Positions 1-12,059 of a DNA stretch of 64,000 bases are shown here, in pieces. The position numbers were made by a program, and so were the translations under genes. The notes under the pieces are model-generated. The model did no database searches and was not told the origin of the DNA. It was given only the letters and a program-made list of their open reading frames with translations. Source of the DNA: Littorina saxatilis (lineage: Eukaryota; Mollusca; Gastropoda; Littorinimorpha; Littorinidae); contig NC_090253.1 of assembly GCF_037325665.1 (NCBI RefSeq), positions 37,886,722-37,950,721 of the forward strand. Direction: 5' to 3'. How positions within the stretch are numbered: position 1 is the first letter of the stretch; every line of letters begins with the position of its first letter.

Positions 1-261
1 GAAAGAAACCCGTTCAAGCTGCAAATCTCCAAAACTGGGTGTATTAAAAATGTGTACCACCAGTGTATCACATTAAACATGCATGGGAATATTAGCTCTG
101 GGTTTCCTTGCTAAACTTTAGCACACGAGAGCCATTTCATTTTGATCCTTGCATTTTTTAGCTCCAAAGTGTATACCATCGCTTTAACCCTTCAGCTCTG
201 ATGTGGCAATTAACCGATATCATATTTCAAACCTTAATGCTTGTCAAATGAAAGAATGGCT

Positions 262-441
262 ACAGTGGAACATCCCTTGTAAGACCCCACCCCCAATTTA
301 AGACCTCCACCCATTTTAAGACATTGCTTTTTCAGATTTGTTATTCATAACCTCTGTAACCTTATCCATTTTAGGACTCCCTCCATTTTTAAACCTGGAT
401 TTCGCACATTTCTTGAGGTCTTAAAATGGGTGTTCCACTGT
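262..441. mobile_element. MITE with ACAGTGGAAC ends, copy 1
   Basis: The left end reads ACAGTGGAACATCCCTTGTA and the right end is its inverted, diverged copy (GGGTGTTCCACTGT), flanked by TA. The interior is low-complexity with repeated AAGACC/TTTTAAG words. The short size, inverted ends and TA flank fit a non-autonomous Tc1/mariner- or pogo-like element. Related copies or parts lie at 4690-4776, 56345-56470, 58600-58775 and 62463-63192. Confidence 0.6.
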
Positions 442-470
442 ATTTAGCGTTCATATCAAGAAGAAAGAAA

Positions 471-786
471 GACCGGCACGGTTGGCCTAGTGGTAAGGCG
501 TCCGCCCCGTGATCGGGAGGTCGTAGGTTCGAACCCCGGCCGAGTCATACCTAAGACTTTAAAATTGGCAATCTAGTGGCTGCTCTGCCTGGCGTCTGGC
601 ATTATGGGGTTAATGCTAGGACTGGTTGGTCCGGTGTCAGAATAATGTGACTGGGTGAGACATGAAGCCTGTGCTGCGACTTCTGTCTTGTGTGTGGCGC
701 ACGTTAAATGTCAAAGCAGCACCGCCCTGATATGGCCCTTCATGGTCGGCTGGGCGTTAAGCAAAAAAAAAAGAAGAAAGAAAAAT
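471..786 (+). mobile_element. tRNA-derived SINE
   Basis: The head carries a pol III A box (TGGCCTAGTGG) and B box (GGTTCGAACCCC) with tRNA spacing. The body ends in a conserved tail (GATATGGCCCTTCATGG... GGGCGTTAAGCA) followed by an A-rich run. The same tail type ends two other SINEs of different body at 48555-48785 and 49703-50074, so it is probably the module recognised by the partner LINE. It is unlikely to be a working tRNA gene because the tRNA-like part is fused to a long non-tRNA body. Confidence 0.75.
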
Positions 787-818
787 AGCAAGTCAGTGTG
801 TCATTGGGTTCAAAATAT

Positions 819-1119
819 GGAAGCTGTGCAGCTGATAGCAGTATGATAAGTCCACAAGAAATCTAGCTGTGCAGCTGATAGAAGTATGATAAGTACACGA
901 GAAATCGAACTATGCGGCTGATAGAAGTATGAAAGTCCACGAGAAATCTAGCTGTGCGGCTGATAGAAGTATGAAAGTCCACAAGAACTCTAGCTGTGCA
1001 GCTGATAGAAGTATGAAAGTCCACGAGAAATCTAGCTGTGCAGCTGATAGAAGTATGAAAGTCCACGAGAAATCTAGCTGTGCAGCTGATAGAAGTATGA
1101 AAGTCCACGAGAAATCTAG
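819..1119. repeat. 42-bp minisatellite, about 7 units
   Basis: The unit contains GCTGTGCAGCTGATAGAAGT followed by ATGAAAGTCCACGAGAAATC. Copies differ by a few substitutions and one indel, and the last units are the most alike. Because 42 is a multiple of three, reading frames stay open on both strands and give 14-residue peptide repeats. I take these as a by-product, not a gene. Confidence 0.85.
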
Positions 1120-3899
1120 AAGTAGAACCGATGGTACTGAAACTGATAGGATGAAGCAGTGACACCACATGCTAAGTGAACAGATTGTAGCTTACCATCT
1201 GCAGTCCCTGTTCCCCATGTATACCTCAGTCGAACAGGTTTTCACGTGTCAATCGGGAAAAATACCACAGTAGTTAAATAGAAAGAAAATAACTGTGTAG
1301 CATAGATATTTTCTTAGCTGTGTGCATTTTAGGTAGTTTATTTAATTTCATTAGCATATTCTGAGGCCTGAGATTTCTGTTCGGTATCTTCTAAAAAAAC
1401 CACATTCAAATAACAATCCTGCAAACAGTAATGAGATGCCGGCACATCTGAGGACTTGACCAAGTGCAGCCAAAGTTGTCCTCCATATTTTGTGGGATTC
1501 TGGGCGTTCTTCAGTTTTTGATGTTTGACAGATAGCTTGCCTGCCGCCTGCCTGCCTGTGACTGCTTGCGAGTAGTGATGGTAGTGATGTTTCATAACCA
1601 CGGAGGTATTTATTGCACTTTTGCCACCTGATGGAGTCTTCCTTTCTCTGTTTATCGGACGTTGTACATTATTTGTTTTTTCAAAATGACGAACGACTTG
1701 AACGGGACTTCCAGTCTCTGAAGAAGTTTTCAGTTGTGTGCTTCGTGTCTGAAACCCTTTGCTTCCTTGCACTGTGCATTGCTCTCTTTTCCACATCTGC
1801 CCGCATAAGTGCGCGCATGCCACATATTTGCATATGGCTCTCACACCATACCTACACTTTCCTAGATGTCTTTCATAAAGGACATTCTTTAACTAGTCAA
1901 AACATATTGCAATATTCATTAAAGAACACTGCAGTTTTGCAAAATTCCCTGAAGAACACTGCAGTTGGACGACGTCTATTCACATGTATGCACACACGTA
2001 CATGTATATGCATGCCCTTAAATGGCTGTAAAATTTCTAAATACAACTGGTTTCCATTTGATCAAATGATGAACATTTTACTCCCAGGTTAGCTTTTCTA
2101 TGCTTGTACTTCAGCTTGCATCCTTTTTGGCGGAGCTTTACCAGGCATGGTTTTGCAAGAGTTCTGTCCCCCATCTGCCCACATTTCCTCACTAACAGCG
2201 ACTGTTGCTCTCCTTTCACCTTCCTTTCCCTCCTACTCAGGCTTTTTACATTCACACCCCCCCCCCCCCCCCCCCTCTTCAGTCCACCCCTGCCTCCCAT
2301 CATTTTTCTTTCATCATTGACTGTCAACATTTCACTGAAATATCATTCATCAGCATCATTTGTTTCCCAAAATTAGAGCGCGCTCATTCATCGCCATTCT
2401 GTTTTCAGCTCATTGTCATGACCTTGATCATTTTCATGTTCATCAGTTATTTGTATGCGCCATCTTGTTTCCTTTTGATGTTAGTGCGCAGCGGCTGTAC
2501 ATGTATTATGCGTTGCAAAGAAATTTTGTATTTAAAATAATTTGTTTCATTATTTGACAACTTTGGATGTAGGTTTTGCAAATGAAGATTATCTATGTTT
2601 TAAAAATGTAATGAGATAATGCAAGACATTTGAACCTCATCATAACATCATGAACATAACCAAAATTGTTGAGAGAAGGAAATTCAGTCTTTCGTGTGTG
2701 TGCTAAAGCTATTGCGTATCTTTACAGTCATTAATACTTTCACTTTCATTCTACACGATCATGTTTATCCTAGTGTTGTTATGAGGTTCATGCTTGTGAA
2801 TAGGATTTTATTTTTCCTCTGAAACATTGTATTTTATTATATTATATGTAACGTTGGTAACTTTGCTTCATTCGAGAAATGTTTCAACCTTTTAGTTTTA
2901 ATGGTTTACATCATTATTGGCTTTTCATGTGTACAAATCTTGTTTCATTAACAAAGTTTGAGCTATTCTGCAAAAAGCAACATATTGACCCAAACTTCAA
3001 AATTGTTGCTCAAGAAATGTCAATGACTGCAGAAGTGTTAGGATCCTGACTACACAAGTGTACTGCGTGAGAGAGTTAAGTGCATCTACAATCACTTTCT
3101 CTAGAAGTTGATTTTGAAGTTGTGTAAAGATCGACCCGTTCAGTCATACCAAAGGTAATGGCAGAAGAACTGGAACTGAAAGAACAAAGCAAAAAGAGAA
3201 GGAAAACAGAAGGGAACACAGCAGACTATAATTATAAAGTTATGGTGACAAACAAAAACAAACCCAGAGTTGACTACACACAGAAAAAAAGTGCTAAAGA
3301 AACAGCAAAGATTGTACAACTAAAAGAAAGAAAAGCCCAAACTTCCTTTTTGTTTGCAGTGTTGTTCCCAGCCTCAGAGGGCTGTAGGTCGGTCAGTTGG
3401 ACCTGGAAGAAAAATATGTATAGGTCCTAATGTCCTGGCTAAGATTTCTTACGTGTCAAAACATCGGACGGTCAATCGGCCAGGGGTCGGAACAATGCAT
3501 CGGATTAAAAAAAGTATTGGCTATTGACAGACGACTGATGCTTAAGAACAACACTGTTTTTGTGGTTATGGTCCGAGAATCATGCAAAATGGTGATGTTT
3601 TGCGAGCAAAACTATTTTCTCAGCAGTAATTGATCGTGAAAGCATAGCTTACTCAGTTACTGGCTTTTTTTCAGGACATTTAAGTGGAAGCAGGAATCCT
3701 AAAACTTTCAGTCACAGAGGAAAAATGACAACACACCTCCCCCCCCCCCCCCCCTTCCAGTAAAGGGGAAAAAAAGAAGCAGGAACATCAAAACTTTCGA
3801 GCCAAAAGCCTCTTGTCATAAGAATAGTTCTTCCTGCAAAGCACTACAGAAACTTGCTCGTCAGCCTACCTGTTGAAGGGTCGTGTGTGTGTGTCATAA

Positions 3900-5013
<1,114 letters not shown>

Positions 5014-5171
5014 TAGTAGTTGCCTATTTCCTTGGTTTGCTATTTATTGTTCGCAGCCTCTGCCTTCTAACACCCCCCCCCCCCCCCCCCCCAAATCTTC
5101 TCCTCCTAAAATTTGTTTTTATTTTGTCTTTGTTACTGATGCATTGCATTTTGGCCAGTGTTTGTTTTCTG

Positions 5172-5177
5172 AATAAA
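5172..5177 (+). terminator. Polyadenylation signal for the long SERCA mRNA
   Basis: AATAAA lies about 160 bases after the long-isoform stop, followed within 30 bases by T/G-rich sequence (GTGTTTGATGCTCTGTTCTTGG), the usual layout of a cleavage site. It would end a transcript that does not splice at 4931. Confidence 0.5.
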
Positions 5178-5199
5178 CAAAAGTGTTTGATGCTCTGTT

Positions 5200-7449
5200 C
5201 TTGGTAAAGAAAGCGCCCTTTCCGTTATCCTTCATGTGAGAAGTGAAAGAAACGGTTACCAGAACAGCAGAGTTATTTACCAGCTCCCTTTTTGTAGTTA
5301 CCAATGTGAGAAGTCATTTTGCAATGTGGTGCTGTTGTGACATTTAGTACAAAAACTATTGAAGTGATTGGTCCTCATTTCAGCAAGATTCCTGCCAAAA
5401 GTCTTGATGACAAAAACACATATTCTGTTCCCATTTAACAAGCCGTATGCTGTGCACTGAAGTTGACCCTTATTAAAAATTTGTTGAACTACCCCAAAAA
5501 AGAAAGAAAACAAACAGAAATTGCTGTTTGCCTCAAAGTTTTACACAGCACAATCATTTTTGCCATTTAAACGAAATACAATGCATCAGTGACGGGCAGA
5601 AGCAGGGTAGTCAACTGTGTTTCACGGAAGCAGTTCATGCAAGTGTACATAGCACATCGAGAAACGACAACAGCGTCAACAAACTGAATTGTTCTGCCGC
5701 ATGTGCAGGCACAAATATGTGAGCTGTTCTGCCCCCACCCACCCCCATTTTGGCGCTGGTGGATTGTTGTTCTATTTTTGTGTGTGGTATATATGTACCG
5801 GTAGTCAGTGTTTTGTCCTCCTCCTTTTAACACACAAATGTCATGGTTTCTTCATCCTTGCATTTTGCTGAGATAACCCTGAAGGTCTTCTCAGCATAGG
5901 GTGATGTCTTTCAGTCATCATTGCACCAGTTCAGATGTTTATGAAGCATTGATCATTTTTTGTCTGTGTGTTTGTGTGTGTGTTTTTTTGTTGTTGTAAT
6001 CTGTCATTGCTTTAAAAACGTGTTGGTTGTTTTCTAGTTGTGAGTGCCATGAGCTTCTCACTTTTTTTCCTTCCCCCTTTTTGAACATTTTAGATATTTG
6101 TTTTAAATTGATAGTATCGTTATGAAAGTTTGAAGAGAATGGCGCTGTTCACTACATGATTGACTTGCATCTTGAAATGGTAGATCTCCCTTGTTTTTGT
6201 GTCCTTTCTCTGTGTGTACTTGTACAATTTAAAGTGTGTGCTGTTCTCGTGTGTCGTGTGATTGAGTAAGCTTTTTGGAAAGTGGAATGCAAAGATGTGG
6301 GCGATATATGAGACCAAGAAAAACGTGCTTGGGGGAGTGGGTGATAAATCAAATACTCTGCCCCACCAAGGTATCCTGAGCAGTTACCTAGTGCTTGAGC
6401 TTGCTTCATGCTGCGGGTGATAGATTGTTGCAAGAAGACACTCCATTTCGTACCTGTGCTTTTACCTGATGTGTGTACAGTTTTCCTTTGAACAACTCAT
6501 CTTTTTAGCTCATTCGGGGAAATTAGTGAATCATCCATTTGTCTCCTTTCACCAAAAAATAGTGAAAAATGCTATGATTGTGTAGTTGGCGTATTTTTGT
6601 CAACTAGCGGCTTCCGTAATATTAACAAATGCAGGCACTATAGCTGTGCTTTGGACAGTCTTAAACTTGTGGCAGATTGTTGTGTGCGGTGTGCATGTCT
6701 TGTGTACAGAGTTGCTCATACTTTCCATTTGGCTGTTATATCAGTGATACTTTCTCATACTCGGTATGCAACATCGTGAAGCGTAGCTGTTGTTTCCAAG
6801 TTCATTGGGTATTTTTATTGTGATCTTAGGTGTATATGTTGTAGTGTTTGTTCCAACATGATTGGTATGATCATATTTATAGCGGCGTGAATGTGGCAGT
6901 GGAAAGAGTGTCGCTTTTATACCACACCGGATGCAGGGTTAGATCTAGGGTCCTGTTTTGAGAACTGGTATCTAAAGACGCTGAACCTTGAGTAAGCAGA
7001 TCTAAACCACCTCATGGATTAGATCTAAGCCTGTTTCAATGTTAAGGGTTGGACTTTTTGTATCTCTGTATGCAGGATTGAGTCGAGGTTCAGTTTTCGT
7101 GTATGATATGATCTAATCGGATATTTACTGTACATGCGGGACCATACTTTTCATCAAGCTTCATAAACCATGTTGCACAACATTATAAAGGTACCTCTGC
7201 CACCACAGTTTTCTCTTTTCATAGATCACTGTACTCGTGAAATCATCATTCTTTTTTTTTTCTCAACCTCTCAGATATATACATTGAAATCACATTTGTG
7301 ATTCTGTAGCAAATTTGTTCAGTCATTTTGTTAACATTTCATTCAAAACTTGAATTCAAAATACTTTTTTTATAAAACCACAAATAATCTGGTTTCCTAA
7401 AAAAAATTTTAAAAATTTAAATTGACAGTGATGGACCGTGTTACTTTTT
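5200..7449. other. Non-coding stretch, no gene seen
   Basis: AT-rich sequence with short T-runs. Open frames here are short, in both strands, without domain resemblance or splice-site support. If either alternative SERCA tail exon is used, this is intron. Confidence 0.5.
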
Positions 7450-8886
7450 GACTCACATGCGAAGCAAAAGTGAGTCTATGTACTCACCCGAGTCGTCCGT
7501 CCGTCCGGAAAACTTTAACGTTGGATATTTCTTGGACACTATTCAGTCTATCAGTACCAAATTTGGCAAGATGGTGTATGATGACAAGGCCCCAAAAAAC
7601 ATACATAGCATCTTGACCTTGCTTCAAGGTCAAGGTCGCAGGGGCCATAAATGTTGTCTAACAGCTATTTTTCCCATTTTTCCCATTTTCTCTGAAGTTT
7701 TTGAGATTGAATACCTCACCTATATATGATATATAGGGCAAAGTAAGCCCCATCTTTTGATACCAGTTTGGTTTACCTTGCTTCAAGGTCAAGGTCACAG
7801 GAGCTCTTCAAAGTTGGATTGTATACATATTTTGAAGTGACCTTGACCCTGAACTATGGAAGATAACTGTTTCAAACTTAAAAATTATGTGGGGCACATG
7901 TTATGCTTTCATCATGAGACACATTTGGTCACATATGATCAAGGTCAAGGTCACTTTGACCCTTATGAAATGTGACCAAAATAAGGTAGTGAACCACTAA
8001 AAGTGACCATATCTCATGGTAGAAAGAGCCAATAAGCACCATTGTCATCATTTTCACGAGTTTTCATTCACAAGCACCTGGGAAATAAATCTCATGTTCC
8101 CCGGGGAATAAATCCCCGGTTACCATAGTTGCAGGAAGCCCTATTACATGGATAATCAAAAGCAAACCCAATAGAAACGCTCGAGGATTCTTCGGCTCTT
8201 TTCATTGGCGTTTCCCCAGACCTAAACAGACGACAAGACACTGCACAACTGAAAGCCGAGGGAGTGGAATACCGAGATGAACAAACAGAACTGTGCATCC
8301 TCAAACCTGACATATTCATCCCAACATTTTATGAACTCAAAAATACAGAAAGTTGCTTTCACACGCCAGCTTTGCTTGCCAGTGGTTATCCTCACGGAAC
8401 TCGTGTGGTTATCAGCACGGAACCCGTGTTTTAAAGCATGGCTCCCTGTGTTGATTGTTATCTTATTTTCTCACTACCAAAATGATGACAAAAACGATGT
8501 TTGGTGGTTTGTTGTCAGACCAGCTTTTTTTGTCGGTCCTCGGGGGGCATATCGACTTTTGTTTCATATTTATTGACCGCGGCCTTCGGCCTTGGTCAAT
8601 AAATATGAAACAAAAGACGATATGCTCCCCCTCGGACGACAAAAAAGCTGGTCTGTCAACAACCCATCAAACATCTTATATTGTACTTCCTATGTCTTGA
8701 ATTAACAGCTTTGTGTTGGTTGACCTTGGGTCAAGGTCACATGTATTTTGGTAGGAAAAATGTGTAAAGCAGTTCTTAGTGTATGATGTCATTGCTAGGT
8801 TTAGTTATTTGACCTTGACCCTGAAGGTCAAGGTCATGTAAAGGTCAAGGTCAAGCATGTGAGTCGTATGGGCTTTGCCCTTCTTG
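7450..8886 (+). mobile_element. TCAAGGTCA-rich repeat, copy 1 (interrupted)
   Basis: It begins GACTCACATGCGAAGCAAAA and ends GCATGTGAGTCGTATGGGCT, so the outer 11 bases are inverted copies. It is nearly identical over most of its length to 23771-24592. The body carries about ten exact TCAAGGTCA or TGACCTTGA words. A 634-bp insert (8046-8679) splits it. No coding capacity is seen, so it is a non-autonomous element of unknown superfamily. Confidence 0.75.
8046..8679. mobile_element. Insert nested in the repeat, with long hairpin
   Basis: Comparison with the uninterrupted copy at 24.4 kb shows that this block was inserted between CACCATTGT and ACTTCCTATG. ATTGT occurs at both borders (8041-8045 and 8680-8684), consistent with a 5-bp target duplication. 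The right part is a long near-perfect inverted repeat, arms about 8495-8584 and 8590-8679, centred on the palindromic CCGCGGCCTTCGGCC. The left part contains CCCCGGGGAATAAATCCCCGG. No open frame of note. Confidence 0.65.
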
Positions 8887-8889
8887 TTT

Positions 8890-11456
8890 TCTTTTTTTCT
8901 GGCCTCTCGCAAAAAGAAGCATTTGTGCTTACTGTGTAGGCATATTTGAAAAAGTGTTTATCATCAAAGATAAGTAGCATTCCATTTTTCTCAGATCAAC
9001 CATTCTTTGATGTGTATTCTCCTCTTCAGTTTATGCTAGTTTTGACGTTTCTCCCATATCTTTCTGAAATTTCTTCTTGCCTAGCAGACAACCAAAGAGA
9101 TGAGAACGCAACCTTTGTTTGAGCCGAGTGACCTAGACTCGTAATTTCTGTAGCAAAAGAATGTCATCGAAATGAGAAACAGACAAACGAAATTGAAATT
9201 GTTCAAGGTATTGGTCTATTAGCTATGTGACTTTAAAAAAGTTATTGGTTTAACCTGCCTTTTTTGGGTTCAGCAATAAATAACATGTAATCATCATTTG
9301 CAATATGACGTCAACGAGTTTCACTGCCTAAACAATCTTAAGTTTCTGTTATGATATTATTATCTGTGTTCAGGAAGGAAGGCCCAGATTCAAAGAAAAA
9401 TCCTTTTGAAAAAGAAAAAGAAAAAGTTTTTACAATACATATTAAACAGATTTATTAAAATCGAGAACAAAGCCAAGGTTAACTGTAGTCGGTGGAAACG
9501 CGAGACCTGAGAGGATTGGTGAAGTAAAGTCCATGCAAATTAATTTGAGGCATTACTGACAGCTGCGCTCATCCTTTTGGTGTTTGCTTTTCTGTCGCTT
9601 CTCACAAGTTTTGCAGGGATGTATTACCTTTTCTTTTCTGTTTATTTTGGTCTCCGAGGTAGAGAATCTTGTATGAAGATTTTGTGTGAAAATAATCTCC
9701 AGGTAATATTTCATGTCTTTGTTTGGGTATGAACTATTTCTCAACATTTTATGGGGATTGAAGCAAAAAAGGATTAAATACAATAGCGGCTCAGAGAGTT
9801 TGATATTTTTATTTGTTCCTGCTGGTTTCCTTGTCTGTGACATGTTGAAAGCAGGGACAGGACAGTCTTACATTCTTGATGGGTTTTTTTTCCTTCCCTA
9901 AACAGATTTTCTGATGTGATTTTCTTGTTTATTACTTTGATGCTCTGTACTGTGCATTTGTTTTACCTCTTTTATTTTTTCTGTCTGTCTGCATATTGTA
10001 TCATCTCATTGTATGTGGAAGAATTTGAACTAAAGAAAAAAGAAGAAAAAAAAGTTCCAGGGGGAGTAATCAAATGTCAAAGGGAGGTAGTTCTCTTTTC
10101 ACAGAAGTTATATTGTTGATGCTCCATTCTGTACAAGAATAAAAATTGTCTATCATGTTTGAAAAAGAAACGGTGCATGGTGTGGTTGTTTTGCCTTTTT
10201 TTCTTGTATATTTCCCCTTCCCTCAAGCTCCCTAGAGTGAGGATTGTTTTTCCAGGTTTGATTTTTTTTTGGTACTAATACTCCATTCACGCAGATAACT
10301 TCTATATCTGCAGTTTCGCATTCACTTTGACTTGCACAATAACTTTCTGACACTGTCACGGATGCAGATCACACTTTGAAATAACACATCAGCTTTGACT
10401 CAACATTGACATTTGAAGACCCAACACTGTCATTTAAGCTGAATGAAATTCACACAGATCCACAAACAAAACAACAACAAACAAACAATGACTGGTGTGG
10501 ATTAACATGCTAGCGAATGGTGTGCGCCCTACGGAATGAAGCCTTCACCACCGCTACTGTTTTGACTAGAGCCACCCTGCGGCTATCACCATACCCACAA
10601 TTTGAACAGGGTGCAAGTACCCTACGCCTTCATAACCTCAATTCCACAGGGTAGGTTTCATCTTGAGATACTAATTTTTTGTTTTCCATTTCATTTTGAA
10701 TTGAAATGCTCATAACTGATGGAAGACAAAGTAAGTCTTGAAAAGTTGTTGTTCAGCCCTGCATGAATTAAATTGATGATTTATCTACTTGTGCAAACAG
10801 TATATAGAAAAAATAAACGCTTTCTTGTTGTGAGTTTAAACTTTAATCACATTATAAAGGTAATCATCGTGATTTTGAAAATGCTTGACAGAAGTGACAA
10901 AACGGCAGTTTGCAGAAAGTTTTAGCATGATAAATTTCATTTTGATTGCACCAAACCTGAACAATTTTGTGTTCAGTTAGAAGTTGGTTACTTTTGTTTT
11001 TTTCTCTTTAGTCATTTAGGATTTCATATTAAATTATTATTTTGCAAATCATCCTTCCTCACCCCCCACCCCGTTAACATTTTGAAATAGATAAGACAAA
11101 AAATAAATGATTAGTCTTCACCTGCTCTCATAGGTGTTGACCTATCACTTATAGCAGATAGACATGTTCAGAAATAAATGTACTGGTACTTCAGCAGACC
11201 TTTCCTGACTGGCTCGTTTCTGTACATTGAGTAAATGTTTCCAATCCAAGACCACTCACCCCCCCCCCAGCCCCAACCCCGTCCTTCAAAATCTCCCACC
11301 ACCCCTCTCCTTCCCCAATGGTGACTAGTTTTCTATGTCACACGCTTTCCTTCTTTGCCACTACTAAGCAAACGTGTGCAAGATTGTATGTTACACGCTT
11401 TGGAGCATGTGCAAGAACGGATTCAAACTCGAAATCGTCCCTCCAAAAGCCCCAAA
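8890..11456. other. Non-coding stretch, no gene seen
   Basis: AT-rich DNA with scattered homopolymer runs and a C-rich patch near 11050-11300. No conserved domain, tRNA or clear repeat border was recognised. Confidence 0.45.
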
Positions 11457-11615
11457 ATGCACACACGACTTTTATTTCTCCTGCTGCTATCGTTTCTTCT
11501 CTTTACAAATTCTTCAACGCTGAGAATACTGAAAACGGCATCCCAGACGACAGTACTGTTTCCATACGCGAATTTAGCTGCCCTTGGAAAGTGGCTCATT
11601 CGGGAGGCCTGTTAG
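11457..11615 (+). CDS. Possible short secreted-peptide ORF (unverified)
   Basis: A 52-residue frame starts MHTRLLFLLLLSFLLFTNSS, a good-looking signal peptide, then about 30 residues ending in a single cysteine before TAG. The same frame is open upstream to an earlier ATG at 11355. The region is more GC-balanced than its flanks. There is no cleavage-site pattern typical of a neuropeptide precursor, no homolog I recognise and no visible splice partner. It could be a small secreted protein, a first exon, or chance; I regard chance as more likely. Confidence 0.2.
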   Translation: MHTRLLFLLLLSFLLFTNSSTLRILKTASQTTVLFPYANLAALGKWLIREAC

Positions 11616-11913
11616 TCTGAAACTTGAAGGACAGAGTTCTGAACATAGATGACAAAGATCCCGGAAAGAACAAACATTTCGCGGATGCAGACACAGAAAG
11701 ACGTCATGAAGAATGCGATGCTTCAAAAGATACAGACTGTGACGATGACTGTGACGTCATTCACATATACCGAGACGTCATTCATAGTCGTTCGGTCACT
11801 TCCGTCAAAAAGTAGATCTCTCGACAATGGCTGCTCCTGTGTTTAGGTTTGTTAAGCTTGAGTACGCAAAACGTGTTTGTCCTCTCCTCTGTTGAAGCTG
11901 TGAGACATAAATA

Positions 11914-12052
11914 CTATTCCGACTTGGTCGTGTGACAGAGTTTTCTTCTACACTCGATTAGCTGATGTCTAACTCAGCCTCACGGCTTCGTTAGACAATC
12001 AACGTAATCTCGTGTGGAAGAAAACGTCTGTCACACGACCAAGTCGGAATAG
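11914..12052. repeat. Foldback with 60-bp arms
   Basis: CTATTCCGACTTGGTCGTGT begins the left arm (11914-11973), and the right arm (11990-12052) is its inverted copy ending ACACGACCAAGTCGGAATAG. The arms are separated by only about 16 bases. It looks like a compact MITE or hairpin element. Confidence 0.75.
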
Positions 12053-12059
12053 CAGGTAA

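Noticed and set aside
1338-1844. 168-residue minus-strand open frame
   Set aside because: No domain, composition like random AT-rich DNA, no splice or promoter support.
3158-3430. Lysine-rich 90-residue frame upstream of the SERCA exon
   Set aside because: A-rich sequence readily gives Lys-rich frames; no family resemblance and no link in phase to SERCA.
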